Of a DNA stretch of 64,000 nt, positions 19,172 through 28,815 are shown in pieces (positions within the stretch are counted from its first letter, which is position 1; each line of letters opens with the position of its first letter). Position numbers and translations under genes: made by a program. The notes under the pieces are model-generated. The model was not told where the DNA came from and did no database searches. It saw only the letters and a list, made by a program, of their open reading frames with translations. Source of the stretch: an uncultured Thermoguttaceae bacterium (GTDB lineage: Bacteria > Planctomycetota > Planctomycetia > Pirellulales > Thermoguttaceae); the NCBI GenBank assembly GCA_938084835.1, contig CALKER010000012.1, positions 234,778 to 298,777 on the forward strand. The letters run 5' to 3'.

Positions 19172-20404
19172 ATGGCTACCATGAACGAGCAGTTATTCTC
19201 CCATGCGTCAGGGTGCAAAACGCACGGTTTCCCGCTGACGTCGATGACAAGCACGGGTGGGTGGCTCAGCGCGCTATTCTTCTGTCTTTCGGCATGTGGA
19301 CTTGAATTTCTGTCTTCCTCCGTCGTCCCCAGGGTTTTTGCCCTGGAAAGTCTGTCGCTACCCGCCTTGCCGGTCTCAGAACCGATGGATCGTGAGGCGT
19401 TGCGGCTTCAGCTTGCAGAGGCCAGTCGATTCTTTCAGGCCTATTCTCAGGCGGTGCGAGCTGCCGCCCGCCTAGTAGGCCCGAGCGTCGTCCACATCGA
19501 CGCCGGAGGAGTCGGACAATCAAGCGACGGGACCGATCCTCGCCGGGTCCAGGAAGACTCCGGCGCAGGAGTTATTCTGCGGCTCGGGGCAAAAGATTAT
19601 GTGTTGACCAATCGCCACGTCGTCAGTAAGGCCTCGGTGAAAAGCATTAAAGTGCGCCTCTGGGACGGAAGAGTCCTTTATCCGGAAGCCTTATGGAGTG
19701 ACCGCGACACTGATATAGCACTTCTTGCTGTCAGTGCTCCAGACCTTCAACCGGCAGAGCTGGGCGATAGTGACGAGGTGGAAGTAGGCGATTTCGTGAT
19801 CGCCATCGGAAGTCCCTTCGGCTTGCGGCATTCTGTGACATTTGGCATTGTTAGTGCCGTGCGGCGGCGGGGACTCCAATTGGGACACGCGGGGCTCCGG
19901 GTTCAAAATTTTATCCAAACAGATGCGGCCATTAATCCGGGCAATAGCGGTGGCCCGCTGGTTAACCTTAAAGGGCAGGTCATCGGCATCAACACAGCTA
20001 TCGCGAGTAACTCAGGCGGTAACGAGGGGATTGGTTTTGCAGTTCCGATCAACCTCGCTCTTCACGTTGCCGTGCAGTTGGCCGAGCGCGGATACGTCAT
20101 TTGGGGGTATTTGGGAGTTGAACTTGAGGAGGAGTTTGACGTCAATAAAGCGGCCAAGCTTGGTCTGCCTTATGCTCGGGGCGCTCTAATCACCCAGGTC
20201 AAGCCCGGCAGCCCCGCAGAAGCCGCCGGACTTAAAATTGGAGACGTCATCTTAAAATTCCAGCACACGTGGGTGGAGGATAGTGACCATCTGATTTTTC
20301 TGGTTAGTACTGGTCCGCGGAACCAGCAGTTACCCATCCTCATCTGGCGTGAGCGACAGCTGGTGGAATTATCCGTGCAGCTGACCCAGCGCCCCATACG
20401 TTAG
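19172..20404 (+). CDS. HtrA/DegP-like trypsin-family serine protease with PDZ domain
   Basis: The 410-residue protein is an exported HtrA-type protease. An N-terminal hydrophobic stretch (about 28-55) serves as signal or anchor. The trypsin-like domain carries the triad His149 (TNRHVV), Asp181 (DTDIALL) and Ser259 (GNSGGP), together with the family motifs IGSPFGL and NFIQTDAAINPG. One PDZ domain (about 305-400, GYLGVELEE...SPAEAAGLKIGDVIL) follows. HtrA proteases degrade misfolded envelope proteins. No clear ribosome-binding site precedes the ATG, so the exact start is uncertain; a second Met three codons later is possible. The stop overlaps the end of an excalibur-like frame on the other strand. 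Confidence 0.9.
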   Translation: MATMNEQLFSHASGCKTHGFPLTSMTSTGGWLSALFFCLSACGLEFLSSSVVPRVFALESLSLPALPVSEPMDREALRLQLAEASRFFQAYSQAVRAAARLVGPSVVHIDAGGVGQSSDGTDPRRVQEDSGAGVILRLGAKDYVLTNRHVVSKASVKSIKVRLWDGRVLYPEALWSDRDTDIALLAVSAPDLQPAELGDSDEVEVGDFVIAIGSPFGLRHSVTFGIVSAVRRRGLQLGHAGLRVQNFIQTDAAINPGNSGGPLVNLKGQVIGINTAIASNSGGNEGIGFAVPINLALHVAVQLAERGYVIWGYLGVELEEEFDVNKAAKLGLPYARGALITQVKPGSPAEAAGLKIGDVILKFQHTWVEDSDHLIFLVSTGPRNQQLPILIWRERQLVELSVQLTQRPIR

Positions 20405-20610
20405 AGCCAAGAACTCAATTCGCATGCGATTCCCTCGCGGTCATCGTTGACCGAATGTTTTGCGTCTGCGCGCCGGCATTGGTAAAGATCTTTCCCGAGG
20501 CCGTAGCAGTTTTGTGAGGCCTCAGATAATTGATTCCCGCCATAAGGAACCACTATCCGGTGGTCCCAACCGTGCGGAGGTAAATCGCCCCCGAAGAAGC
20601 ACTCGCCCAC
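20401..20610 (-). pseudogene. Possible excalibur-domain remnant
   Basis: This short minus-strand frame (69 codons from a GTG) ends in NDDREGIACELSSWL after SQNCYGLGKDLYQC. The spacing of the two cysteines and the D-D-x-E-G-x-x-CE ending resemble the calcium-binding excalibur domain (DxDxDGxxCE). There is no Shine-Dalgarno before the GTG, no signal peptide, and one acidic ligand is altered, so it may be a decayed tail of a once larger protein. It could also be chance, as it is convergent with and overlaps the protease stop. Confidence 0.3.
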
Positions 20611-20957
20611 AGGAGAAAGTTTTATTGAACTCGGCCGCAGTTCCTGAAGAAGTTTGAATCCCGAGGGTATTCCTCGCAGATCAGTCGTTTAATGCGGTTG
20701 GAAACTTGCTCGATTTCGCAGTCGACTGTAAGATTCCCGAGAGATTTTTGTCGCACGGCCCCGGTCCCAAGCGTGGACGAAACCGCTAGGTCTTATTAAA
20801 ACGCTCAAACTCGAAGAAGATGTGAACTGAGAAGAAACTGCAGGGCAGTACGACACAGCGGGGATCAAAGGAATCAAAGTCCAGAACGCGTATGCAAGTG
20901 ATTCGTAGGTAGTCCAGGTAAGCACGGAACATTCAATCCATTAGCGAGGACAGAAAT
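20405..20957. other. Intergenic region, only the possible excalibur remnant
   Basis: Apart from the minus-strand excalibur-like frame at its left edge, nothing is recognisable before the TPR gene. Confidence 0.45.
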
Positions 20958-21302
20958 TTGGCCACCAAAGAGGAACGGTACGATCACGCAATTGAGCTCC
21001 AGCAATCCGGGAATATTGAGGAGGCGATAGCTGAGCTGGAAAATTTGGTTAAAGATTACCCGGATTACGCCTTGGCTTACGCAGCGCTGTCGGTGTTCTA
21101 CAGTAGACAGGGCCGGCACGAGGAAGCCATTCGAGCCGGGGAACAGGTCTGTGAACTTGAGCCGGACGATCCTTTCAGCTTTGTCGCCCTCAGCCTGATT
21201 TGCCAAAAGGCAGGCGAGTTAGCCAAAGCGGAGATGGCCCTGATGGAAGCCCGCCGCGCCCAATTCGAGGCGTGGCGGCGCGCCCGAGAAGAATCCCAAT
21301 AA
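20958..21302 (+). CDS. Small TPR protein
   Basis: The 114-residue protein is made of about three tetratricopeptide repeats: residues 5-38 (AIELQQSGNIEEAIAELENL), 39-72 (YAALSVFYSRQGRHEEAIRA) and 73-105. It has no signal peptide and probably acts as a cytoplasmic protein-interaction module. It begins with a TTG codon: GAGGA at 20945-20949 lies 8 nt upstream, and no ATG or GTG in the frame keeps the first repeat whole. It is convergent with the DUF3467 gene. The partner is unknown. Confidence 0.75.
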   Translation: MATKEERYDHAIELQQSGNIEEAIAELENLVKDYPDYALAYAALSVFYSRQGRHEEAIRAGEQVCELEPDDPFSFVALSLICQKAGELAKAEMALMEARRAQFEAWRRAREESQ

Positions 21303-22039
21303 ATCCGCAAAATCCCTCGGAAGGTAAATTCCTTATATCCCCACGACGGAGGAGTGTTGCCAACCCCGAGGCAGCTGGACAGCATACGAGCGCCTTGCGG
21401 GTTCTTCACGAGACCGAACCCCAACATTGGAAAGTATTCAGCAAATAGCAGCCGTTCCAAGCTGGAGTACCCACCGCCTGAAATAAGAGCTGGCTGAGGC
21501 GGGCAGTGCGGGAAAAGTCATCCACGATCAATCCGGCTGCGGGCATCTAAGTTGAAACCCTGCCTCTTAAAAACAAAGGCCGTGCGGACCTTTGAACCCG
21601 CACGGCCTCTTTTGCCACCTGAGGCACGTCCCAAAATCGCTTTTTGGGGAAGGGACACTATTTTGGTGCTTCAAGCTTGACCCGATGGGTTGAGTCGAGG
21701 CTTCTCCATCAAAGTCCTCGCCCTCATGACCCCGGGCGACTCGTTCGAGATTGACGTTTTGATGTGCGGGCTTACCCGCTCTTCCGCCCAGAACGGCACC
21801 TCGGTGCGCAACAATTTTTCGGCTAATTATGCCGGACTTGGGCCCATCGCCTTTCCGTCTTGCAATTGAGGCCTTTAAGCAGAACCAACGCCTAAACCCG
21901 CCCTTTTTGGCCTCTACCCGAAAAACTTGGGCTCATCCAACAATTTTAGTCCGCGGGGATCCGCTTATTGCTGGCAACCGGGGACAACTCAAGTCCTCGC
22001 TTGGAACCTTTCCCCCGAGCGCCCTATATCTGCAGGCTT
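21303..22039. other. Intergenic region with bidirectional terminator
   Basis: The region lies between convergent genes. It contains a strong inverted repeat at 21577-21608 and a second A/T-rich dyad near 21630-21648 (CCCAAAA with TTTTGGG). No gene is seen. Confidence 0.5.
21577..21613 (-). terminator. Strong inverted-repeat terminator, possibly bidirectional
   Basis: An 11-bp perfect stem, AGGCCGTGCGG with CCGCACGGCCT around a 10-nt loop, is followed by TTGTTTTT on the minus strand and by CTTTTG on the plus strand. It fits the minus-strand DUF3467 transcript best and may also stop the TPR transcript. Confidence 0.7.
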
Positions 22040-22474
22040 TTACCCACCCTGTTGCGGTGCACCAGCTCCGGGCGCCGGAGAGGGGGGAGCCTGCATAAAT
22101 GTCGGTCGGATACGCTTCTGGACGTCAATCTCCAAGACCCCGAAGGTGGCCTCATGCCGCTGAATAGTCAATTGGAGCGCATGAAGCAGTCGCTTTGCCG
22201 TGTAAAAATTCGTCACGACCCGATGCGTTATCGGGATCGGTTCGGAAGGAATGCCGAACGGGTGAGGGTTAAGACCGAAATCAATGATCAACTCCTCCGG
22301 CGTACCCGTGACCCGACAGAAATTGGCATAACAAGCGATGGCCTTGGAGTCGTCCACCTGAATTCGCGGCGGTTGAGGCGCCTGCCCCCGCTGTTCCGCC
22401 TGAGCGCTGGGGGCTTCAGGTGAGCGAGCCGATTCGGGGTGCTGGCCTTCGAAACGACCGAGTTCTTCTGCCAC
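22040..22474 (-). CDS. DUF3467 protein
   Basis: The 144-residue protein belongs to the small DUF3467 family. Residues about 45-125 show the conserved features: YANFCRVTGTPEELIIDFG, then RVVTNFYTAKRLLHALQ and a terminal HEATFGVLEID. It is flanked by Gln/Pro/Ala-rich, probably disordered ends. The family's function is not established. Two GTG codons are possible starts; the one at 22474 follows GGAGG by 8 nt and is preferred over the one five codons upstream. The strong inverted repeat downstream probably ends its transcript. Confidence 0.82.
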   Translation of the reverse strand: MAEELGRFEGQHPESARSPEAPSAQAEQRGQAPQPPRIQVDDSKAIACYANFCRVTGTPEELIIDFGLNPHPFGIPSEPIPITHRVVTNFYTAKRLLHALQLTIQRHEATFGVLEIDVQKRIRPTFMQAPPSPAPGAGAPQQGG

Positions 22475-23289
22475 GTTTTGATCCTCCACGTCTTTGCCTT
22501 AAATTCCACTGACAACCAACGACTATCGTACCGACAAATCGGACAAACACGGCGAAGGCCAAACCGGGATCCTTCGCTAGTCCGATCGCAGACCTTTCAA
22601 TTTGGAAATCCTTACGACGGGGCCGAGAGCTCCGGGAAGGTCCTGATACATGAACCTCACCGAGAAAAGCGTTTCTTGCCCGCCGCTTTATCCAACTTTA
22701 GGACAAACCTTCGAGAATTGCTTGATTTTCGGCTAAAAATTTCTAACTGACGTGGGGTTGAGATCAAGCGGTCTCTAAAATAACCGGCAAAATTGGAAAC
22801 GATTCTAAATTTCGACCGCGACCGGACGGATTTTGCCCGCAAAGTGTGCCCACTGTGCGAAAACGACCCTCACCCTCCCGATCCTGGAACTTCACTTTAT
22901 ACATGCTTTAAATTAACGTTTCTCCCTGATTGTGAAGCACTCAACCCAAGTCCAAAGAGGGTCAGATGTATCGGCAAAGACCCTGGATTGCCCATCAACC
23001 TTTCTCTGCCGAATCGAACACCGGGATTCCGAACGCCAGCCTTTTCGCGTCGGCGGTCGGTGGCGCTCCTTCTCTGCCTCTGGCTCCCTATGTTGACGAG
23101 CGCGCTAAAAGCGAGTTTGCCCATCCGACGTGTGTCAATCCCCCATTTCACAGCGAAGGCGACACCACCTACGAATGACGTCTGAGGAACTTTCCGTTCT
23201 GAGTGTGCAGGACAGTTTCGTGCGGTAAAACCAAATCTGGCTCGGACGTCCAAGCTGGTTAGCAAACGCTCTCCGCGCCATGTCCCGCC
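22475..23289. other. Intergenic region, no gene seen
   Basis: There is about 0.8 kb without a recognisable gene on either strand. Confidence 0.5.
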
Positions 23290-25065
23290 CTAGGGTGAGA
23301 ATTCGTCCTCCTGAGTGGTAGCCGATTTTTCAGAGGGATATTTGGCCGGCCATTCCAAAATGAATGTGGCACCTTGACCCGGTGAACTTTCTACGAGGAT
23401 CCGACCATCGTGCTCTTGAAGGATTTTCTGGCTTACAGGCAGGCCCAGGCCCGTGCCGCGACTCCCCTTCGATGACACGAAGGGGCTAAACAGCGCACGC
23501 ATCTCCTTTGGCGTAATGCCGGGCCCGTTGTCTTCCACAATCACGGCTACCTTGCCCTCTGTTTCGCGAAGTTCCGTCCGCACGCGGACCACTCCTCCCG
23601 CGCCGCGCTCGGCGGCTGCATCGATCGCGTTGGTCACCACATTCAGCACCGCGCGATGGATCCCCTCCGGGTCAAAGACCAACTCGGGGATATTTGCATT
23701 GGGCGTCCAGATAAGTCGCACGCCGGTCTCTTCCGCGCGACTTTGCATCAACTCGATGACTTCCTCGACCACGTGGTTCAAATTCGCTGGGACGAGCTCC
23801 GGTTCGCGTTCCTTACTAAAAGTCAGCATATCCATCACGAGGGCCGAGATGCGATTCTGATTTTTCTCAACAATCTTCCAGCCCTTGTGGATAAGTTCCT
23901 CGTTGTGCTCGGCCAAGCCCATTTCGATGAGATAACTTCCCCCGCGAATTCCCTGAAGGATGTTTTTTATATGATGAGAGATGGTGGCTACGGTCTGACC
24001 AACAGCGGCAAGGCGCTCCGCTTGCACCAGGGCCGAATAATATCGAGTGTCCTCCACCGCCAAAGCTGCCTGATGAGCCAGTGCCACCATTAATTTCAGA
24101 TGATCTTCCGTGAAGCTGGGCGTGGCAGCGCGTTCAAGCGCGCGATGGGGCGGAGTGTAACGATCAATATAGATCACTCCCACGATGCCGTACCGCCCTT
24201 GCATTGGTACGCAAATCGCCTCGCGCACCCCCGACTGCACGATACTTGCGGCCGGATCCCATCGTTCATCTTGCTGCGCGTCGGTTGTCAGCACCCCCTC
24301 GTTATGCTGAAGCACGTAATCGAGGATGGTTCGGCTGATGATAAGCTGATCATCGCCAGCAGATGTGTCGCGCAAACGACGGGCTTTCGGCTCCAATTGC
24401 CGCGTGTCGGGATCTACAAGGAGAATGCAACCCCGGTCGGCCTCCACCGATTCGAAAATCAGATCCAATATTCGTCCCAGCAGCTGATCGATGTCGGTGG
24501 TCAAGCTGGCCGCAAGTGCCGCCCTATACATGACCTGGAGGTTCCGGTGCGCCCGAATCAAAGCGCTGGGATCGGGGGATTCCGAAGGCCAGCGAAAAAT
24601 CTGACTTCCCTCTTCTGGCCGAATCGACCGAACGATCCGGCTTTTCCGCTGTTCTTCTTCAGGGAGACCAATGGAAACCTTTTCGGCCTCGAACGGGTGA
24701 GTTTCTTCCGGTGGCTGAGTGAAAAGAAGTAAAGACCGACCTACCTGGATTTGATCCCCATTGATCAACCGGTGCTGAGTGATCCGTTGCCCATTAACGA
24801 AAGTTCCGTTGGAACTTCCCAGGTCGACAAGCCAAAACTCCTCCCCGCTTCGTCGTATTTCAGCATGGCGGCGGGATACTTCACCATCGCGCAGCCGAAC
24901 TGTATTGGTGGGATCACGTCCGAGGGTAATACGGTCGCCGGTCAGCTCGAACCGGCTCCCCTGATCTTCGCCTCGGATCACAAAGAGCGAAGGCACAGCC
25001 CTACCGTCCTCGCCGACAGGAACCTTTGGGGGCTTCACACCGTTTGCTTGCGGTACTCGCGACAC
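23290..25065 (-). CDS. FHA-GAF sensor histidine kinase
   Basis: The 591-residue cytoplasmic kinase has an FHA domain (about 25-115) with intact phosphopeptide-binding motifs: GRDPTN, SRRHAEI and DLGSSNGTFVNG. A GAF domain follows (about 185-335; GCILLVD, PMQGRYGIVGVIYIDR). The histidine-kinase core has an H-box SHHIKNILQGIRGG near 360-375, N-box NVVTNAIDAA, G1 VEDNGPGI and G2 GTGLGLPVSQKI. There are no membrane segments, so it senses an internal signal, perhaps phospho-Thr proteins through FHA or a small molecule through GAF. It starts with GTG, 25 nt after the response-regulator stop, so the two are co-transcribed. Confidence 0.93.
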   Translation of the reverse strand: MSRVPQANGVKPPKVPVGEDGRAVPSLFVIRGEDQGSRFELTGDRITLGRDPTNTVRLRDGEVSRRHAEIRRSGEEFWLVDLGSSNGTFVNGQRITQHRLINGDQIQVGRSLLLFTQPPEETHPFEAEKVSIGLPEEEQRKSRIVRSIRPEEGSQIFRWPSESPDPSALIRAHRNLQVMYRAALAASLTTDIDQLLGRILDLIFESVEADRGCILLVDPDTRQLEPKARRLRDTSAGDDQLIISRTILDYVLQHNEGVLTTDAQQDERWDPAASIVQSGVREAICVPMQGRYGIVGVIYIDRYTPPHRALERAATPSFTEDHLKLMVALAHQAALAVEDTRYYSALVQAERLAAVGQTVATISHHIKNILQGIRGGSYLIEMGLAEHNEELIHKGWKIVEKNQNRISALVMDMLTFSKEREPELVPANLNHVVEEVIELMQSRAEETGVRLIWTPNANIPELVFDPEGIHRAVLNVVTNAIDAAAERGAGGVVRVRTELRETEGKVAVIVEDNGPGITPKEMRALFSPFVSSKGSRGTGLGLPVSQKILQEHDGRILVESSPGQGATFILEWPAKYPSEKSATTQEDEFSP

Positions 25066-25087
25066 TCGAGGTTGGAGCCCGTCCGGA

Positions 25088-25477
25088 CTATTCTGCTACA
25101 ACCTCTACGATTGCATTGATTTTACCCACTAGCTGACGGTAGTGGTAGGGCTTGCCGAGGTGGGCTACCGCCCCGTCCTCGAGTGGCTCGGGCAGCCGAA
25201 GTCGCCCCAAAACCAAGATTTTCGCCCCCGATTCCCGCGCAAGATGGATCAGAGAGCGGTGTGCGCAAGTGGCGCTTGGTTGTTGATCAACCTCCTCGTC
25301 CAAAATGATCACGTCCGGCCGAAAACGCTCCGCCAGCGCCGTGCTTTCCCCAAGGCTTCCTGCCACCACTGCGCGAAAGCCCTGCTTTTCCAGCACTAAA
25401 CGGAGGACTTCCGAGGTGTCCTCCGAGGGATCAACAATCAAAACCTTGAGTTCTCCCACCAAAGGTCGGCCCTCCAT
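25088..25477 (-). CDS. Single-domain response regulator
   Basis: The 129-residue protein is a receiver domain with no output domain. The acidic pocket is formed around VDPSEDTSE near the N-terminus, the phosphorylated Asp lies in DVIILDEEV (about residue 60) and the conserved Lys in GKPYHY (about 109). It is directly upstream of the FHA-GAF histidine kinase in the same operon, its probable partner. A lone receiver may act by protein-protein contact or as a phosphate relay. The loop after the phosphorylated Asp is longer than usual. Confidence 0.85.
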   Translation of the reverse strand: MEGRPLVGELKVLIVDPSEDTSEVLRLVLEKQGFRAVVAGSLGESTALAERFRPDVIILDEEVDQQPSATCAHRSLIHLARESGAKILVLGRLRLPEPLEDGAVAHLGKPYHYRQLVGKINAIVEVVAE

Positions 25478-27776
25478 GGCGGATACCTATTCAGGCGCAC
25501 ATCGTTCAGGTATCTGGCTCGCCCTATGTTACCCGTACCGCCTACGAAGGTGGTATTCTGCGGATGGCAGGCGTCCACTCTGCCGTAACGGGCGTGCGAC
25601 CATCCCACCACTCATCAAGTGGCCGAAATGTAGATGCGGTATGGAAAAGGCACGGCCTATTTCCTCGGAATTCCCGAGGCTAGCGAAGGTTCCGTCCTGG
25701 ATTTTTGCGGCCGGTTTTCCGCATCATGAGCCCACCACACGTTTTCCGGGCCACAATCGGTCCATCGCGATTCCGCGCAGTACTTCCGCGCCCCATACAG
25801 CACCTTTTTGAGATTCCCTCCCGGGTTCCACCTACCTCCCATTGCTCGTCCCGCCTGAACTGTCGGTGATGCCGGGGCTTTGCGCGGAAGTATCAGGCCT
25901 AAAACATCACAGGTGAGCTTATGCTCCGCGAAGAATGAGAGGTAGCAATTTCGCTTGATCTTCGTCTAGGCCGAATCTTGCCAATCCCTGGTGTTTTCGC
26001 TGGGATGGAATGAGACAACCCTAACTTTAACCCCAAAAGGATTACCCATTTTTTCTGAAACGCACTGTTTTCGCCGTTTCCAACCGAGAGATGCTTGTAG
26101 GTCCGCCGCTTTTGGGCCAATTTGGGACGCTGTACCCATCAGGATCAACCTTGATTTCTAGACCCAAGCCGTAGAGGCAGAAAGGCTTGAGCGGACAAAT
26201 CCTTTTAAACTTACGAGACACCGGTTCTTTTAAGGTTGCGAGATACCGAGTCGCGCTATCTGCGGGGAGTAAATCTTCCTCCATGGTCCCGGGTAATTGG
26301 CTGCGATTTGCCACGAACCTCCAGTTTTGTGGTTCTTGCTGCCGAGGTTTTTGAACACTCATCCCTTTTCGTCATGAACCATTTCTTGATGAATGGCGCC
26401 CAAATTTATACGGAGTGGGTAGAGGCATTTAACTGATTTCGATCTCTGCGGCCTTTCCAGGAGTGTGGGTTCCGGCCTTACCGGGGGGACTTAACCCCCC
26501 AATACTCTTTTTGCTACAGGAAAATCAAACAGAAATGCAGTAAACTCTCTAGGGCGTGACACGCACGGCGCTACTCCTCGGCGCGGCATAAAGTTACTCA
26601 ACATAGTCTGTGTTTTGTGCACGCTCCTCAGTTTTCCTTGCTTTCCGAGGTTTACCAACTCTCCAGGCAATAGCCGGCGATTTCCGTCGTACGCAGCTTT
26701 GCTCGGCCAGTTACAAATTTATCGGATTCCAGTTGCTCAGATACCAGCACCTTGCACCCCAAGTACGAGCGCGTCTTTACCCGCGGATTGGCCTATCCCC
26801 GTAGGCGGCCGAACCTTTGTTGCGGAATTACGTTGTTGCCAGAAAGCCCCCTGCGCGACGGTCAGCTACCTGATTCGTCATCGGTGTGGCGCAACAAAAT
26901 CGGCGGCAAACCCTTTCCCTTTGTTCACCAGATAATACCGGGCCGCATTGCCGCTGGACTGAGGGAAGAGGTGGACCGCGGGGGCCCGGCCCAAGCCACA
27001 CGCTAGCGTAACTTGCGATTCGCCGCAAACCGCGCGATTTGCTTTTGATCCCGCTACCAGTTTTCGGGGAAGCAGTGACTGGTGTTGACAACCGGCCGTA
27101 AGTTTTCTGGGGTGGCTGAGCGCCGGCCACACGGCTCGGTCCCTGGGCCAGGGGTTTGGCTATGGCTGCCGCGAATCGGCCGACGGCTTCATCTTCACGT
27201 ACCGCTGGGACTCCTACAATTTATGCTGGGGATCGGAACAGCGGGAACCAATTCAGCAAAGTCGGGATCACCCCAACCGGACGCCGAGCGTGCCGCGGAA
27301 TTTACTTCGGAACGCTGGTCCGCAATTTGGGGGAGCTAGTTTGTCCGGAGCTTCGGAACCTACGCTCCCGACTCGAGCTTAAAGATGGTCCCCCCTTTTT
27401 GACGCGGCATTCGGAGCTGATCGTACCTACTAGGGCGCTGCCGCTTTAGATACCCCGTTGAACGCACGCGAGCCTCAGGTTAAAAGCTTGCATAATTTGT
27501 TTCCTAAAGCCCGGCACCTGCCGGACTGTTAAGGGCCTGTGAGCTCACGAAAATGCCGTCCAGATTTTTGCTAGAGGTGATTGGGTAAGCCAAGGACGGC
27601 CTTTCCGCAGTGGATGCCAAAGTGATATCCCAAGAACATGTATTCACTATCAACTCTTGACGGTCTCACGGGAAATCCATCGCCCCGAAGCAGTTTTTGG
27701 TCCAATAAGCTTTCGCTGGAAAGATCAAAACCGAGGCCTCGTTCGGAAGATTAGATGTCGGAGGACAATCCAAGAT
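25478..27776. other. 2.3-kb stretch without a recognisable gene
   Basis: This is the longest gene-free interval. Reading frames on both strands are short and overlap each other, and none shows a domain, a signal peptide or a good ribosome-binding site. Only a weak imperfect repeat, about 22 nt with period 25 at 26202-26248 (CTTTTAA...CGAGA(C/T)ACCG), is visible. Confidence 0.5.
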
Positions 27777-28538
27777 ATGGACCTAGGGCTAACGGACAAG
27801 GTTGCCTTGGTTACAGGCGGTAGTCGAGGGTTGGGGCGGGCAATTTGCCTTGCTTTTGCGGCCGAAGGGGCTCAGGTGGTGATAAATTATCGGCACACCC
27901 GTACCTTAGCGGAGCAATTGGCTGAGGAAATTCGAGTGCGATACAACCGGGAGGCTTTTCCTTTCCGCGCGGATGTGGCTAGCGAGCCGGATGTTCAGGC
28001 ACTTTTTGCGGCCGCAGTACACCGCTTTGGTAAGATCGACATTCTGGTGAATAATGCCGGAGTTTGTCCGTCCGGCTCCTTCAAGGATATCACCTGGGAT
28101 GTGTGGAACACCACTGTACAAATTAATCTTACGGGCACCTTCTTGTGTACTCGTCAAATGGTGCGGCACCTTGTAGCAAGCAAACGGATGGGGCGAATTG
28201 TTAATGTTGCCTCGGCTTCCGCTTTCCTGGGCGCAACGGGGGAGCATTCCCCTTTTGATGCAAGTAAAGGCGGGGTGGCGTCGCTGACCGTCTCTTTAGC
28301 TCGCGAGCTGGCCCCGCTGGGCATCGCTGTCAATGCCGTGGCCCCAGGAATAATAATCACAGAAATGACCACCGCTAGCTCTTCGCAGGAGTGGCACCAT
28401 AGGCCCCAGCGCACTCCGCTTGGACGACCGGTCACCCCGGAGGAAGTGGCCAACGTGGTCGTGTTTTTGGCTTCAGAGAGGGCAGCCTGCATGACAGGGA
28501 CTATCCTTGACGCAAGCGGAGGGCTCTTAGGGCGTTAG
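27777..28538 (+). CDS. Short-chain dehydrogenase/reductase with Tyr-to-Phe active site
   Basis: The 253-residue protein has the classical SDR Rossmann fold. The cofactor motif TGGSRGLG is near 15-22, NNAG near 92-95 and VNVASASA near 144. The usual catalytic YxxxK reads F160-DAS-K164, because codon 28254-28256 is TTT; Phe at this place normally abolishes SDR catalysis. The PG motif after the active site (APGIIITEM) and the C-terminal GxxxDASGG are intact, so the fold seems sound. It resembles FabG-type 3-oxoacyl or sugar reductases. The ATG at 27777 begins the domain; GGAGG lies 12 nt upstream. The frame is open 40 codons further up without similarity. A hairpin follows the stop. Confidence 0.88.
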   Translation: MDLGLTDKVALVTGGSRGLGRAICLAFAAEGAQVVINYRHTRTLAEQLAEEIRVRYNREAFPFRADVASEPDVQALFAAAVHRFGKIDILVNNAGVCPSGSFKDITWDVWNTTVQINLTGTFLCTRQMVRHLVASKRMGRIVNVASASAFLGATGEHSPFDASKGGVASLTVSLARELAPLGIAVNAVAPGIIITEMTTASSSQEWHHRPQRTPLGRPVTPEEVANVVVFLASERAACMTGTILDASGGLLGR

Positions 28539-28565
28539 TTCCTCCCTCTTTTGCCTCGGAGCCTA

Positions 28566-28582
28566 GAGGGGAAATACCCCTC
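28566..28582 (+). terminator. Hairpin after the SDR gene
   Basis: GAGGGG-AAATA-CCCCTC forms a perfect 6-bp stem 27 nt past the stop codon. No T-run follows, so termination efficiency is uncertain. Confidence 0.4.
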
Positions 28583-28815
28583 GAGCCTACCTTAAAGCTC
28601 CACTCCTATTGCTAGGCTGCTTCGGAAATTTCGCCATTTCCCGCCCCCGTTTCACGGCAAGCACGGCAGAAGAGCCGCCTCCGCGTGAGGAGTCGTGCAG
28701 CAGGTTGCTTGACGTTCCCACTTTCCCCTAACCACAATAGCAACCAACGACACGCTCTTAAGGTCGGCCGGAACAGCTGTTGATTATGCAGTTTGCCGTC
28801 AATGGAGCGCTCCCG

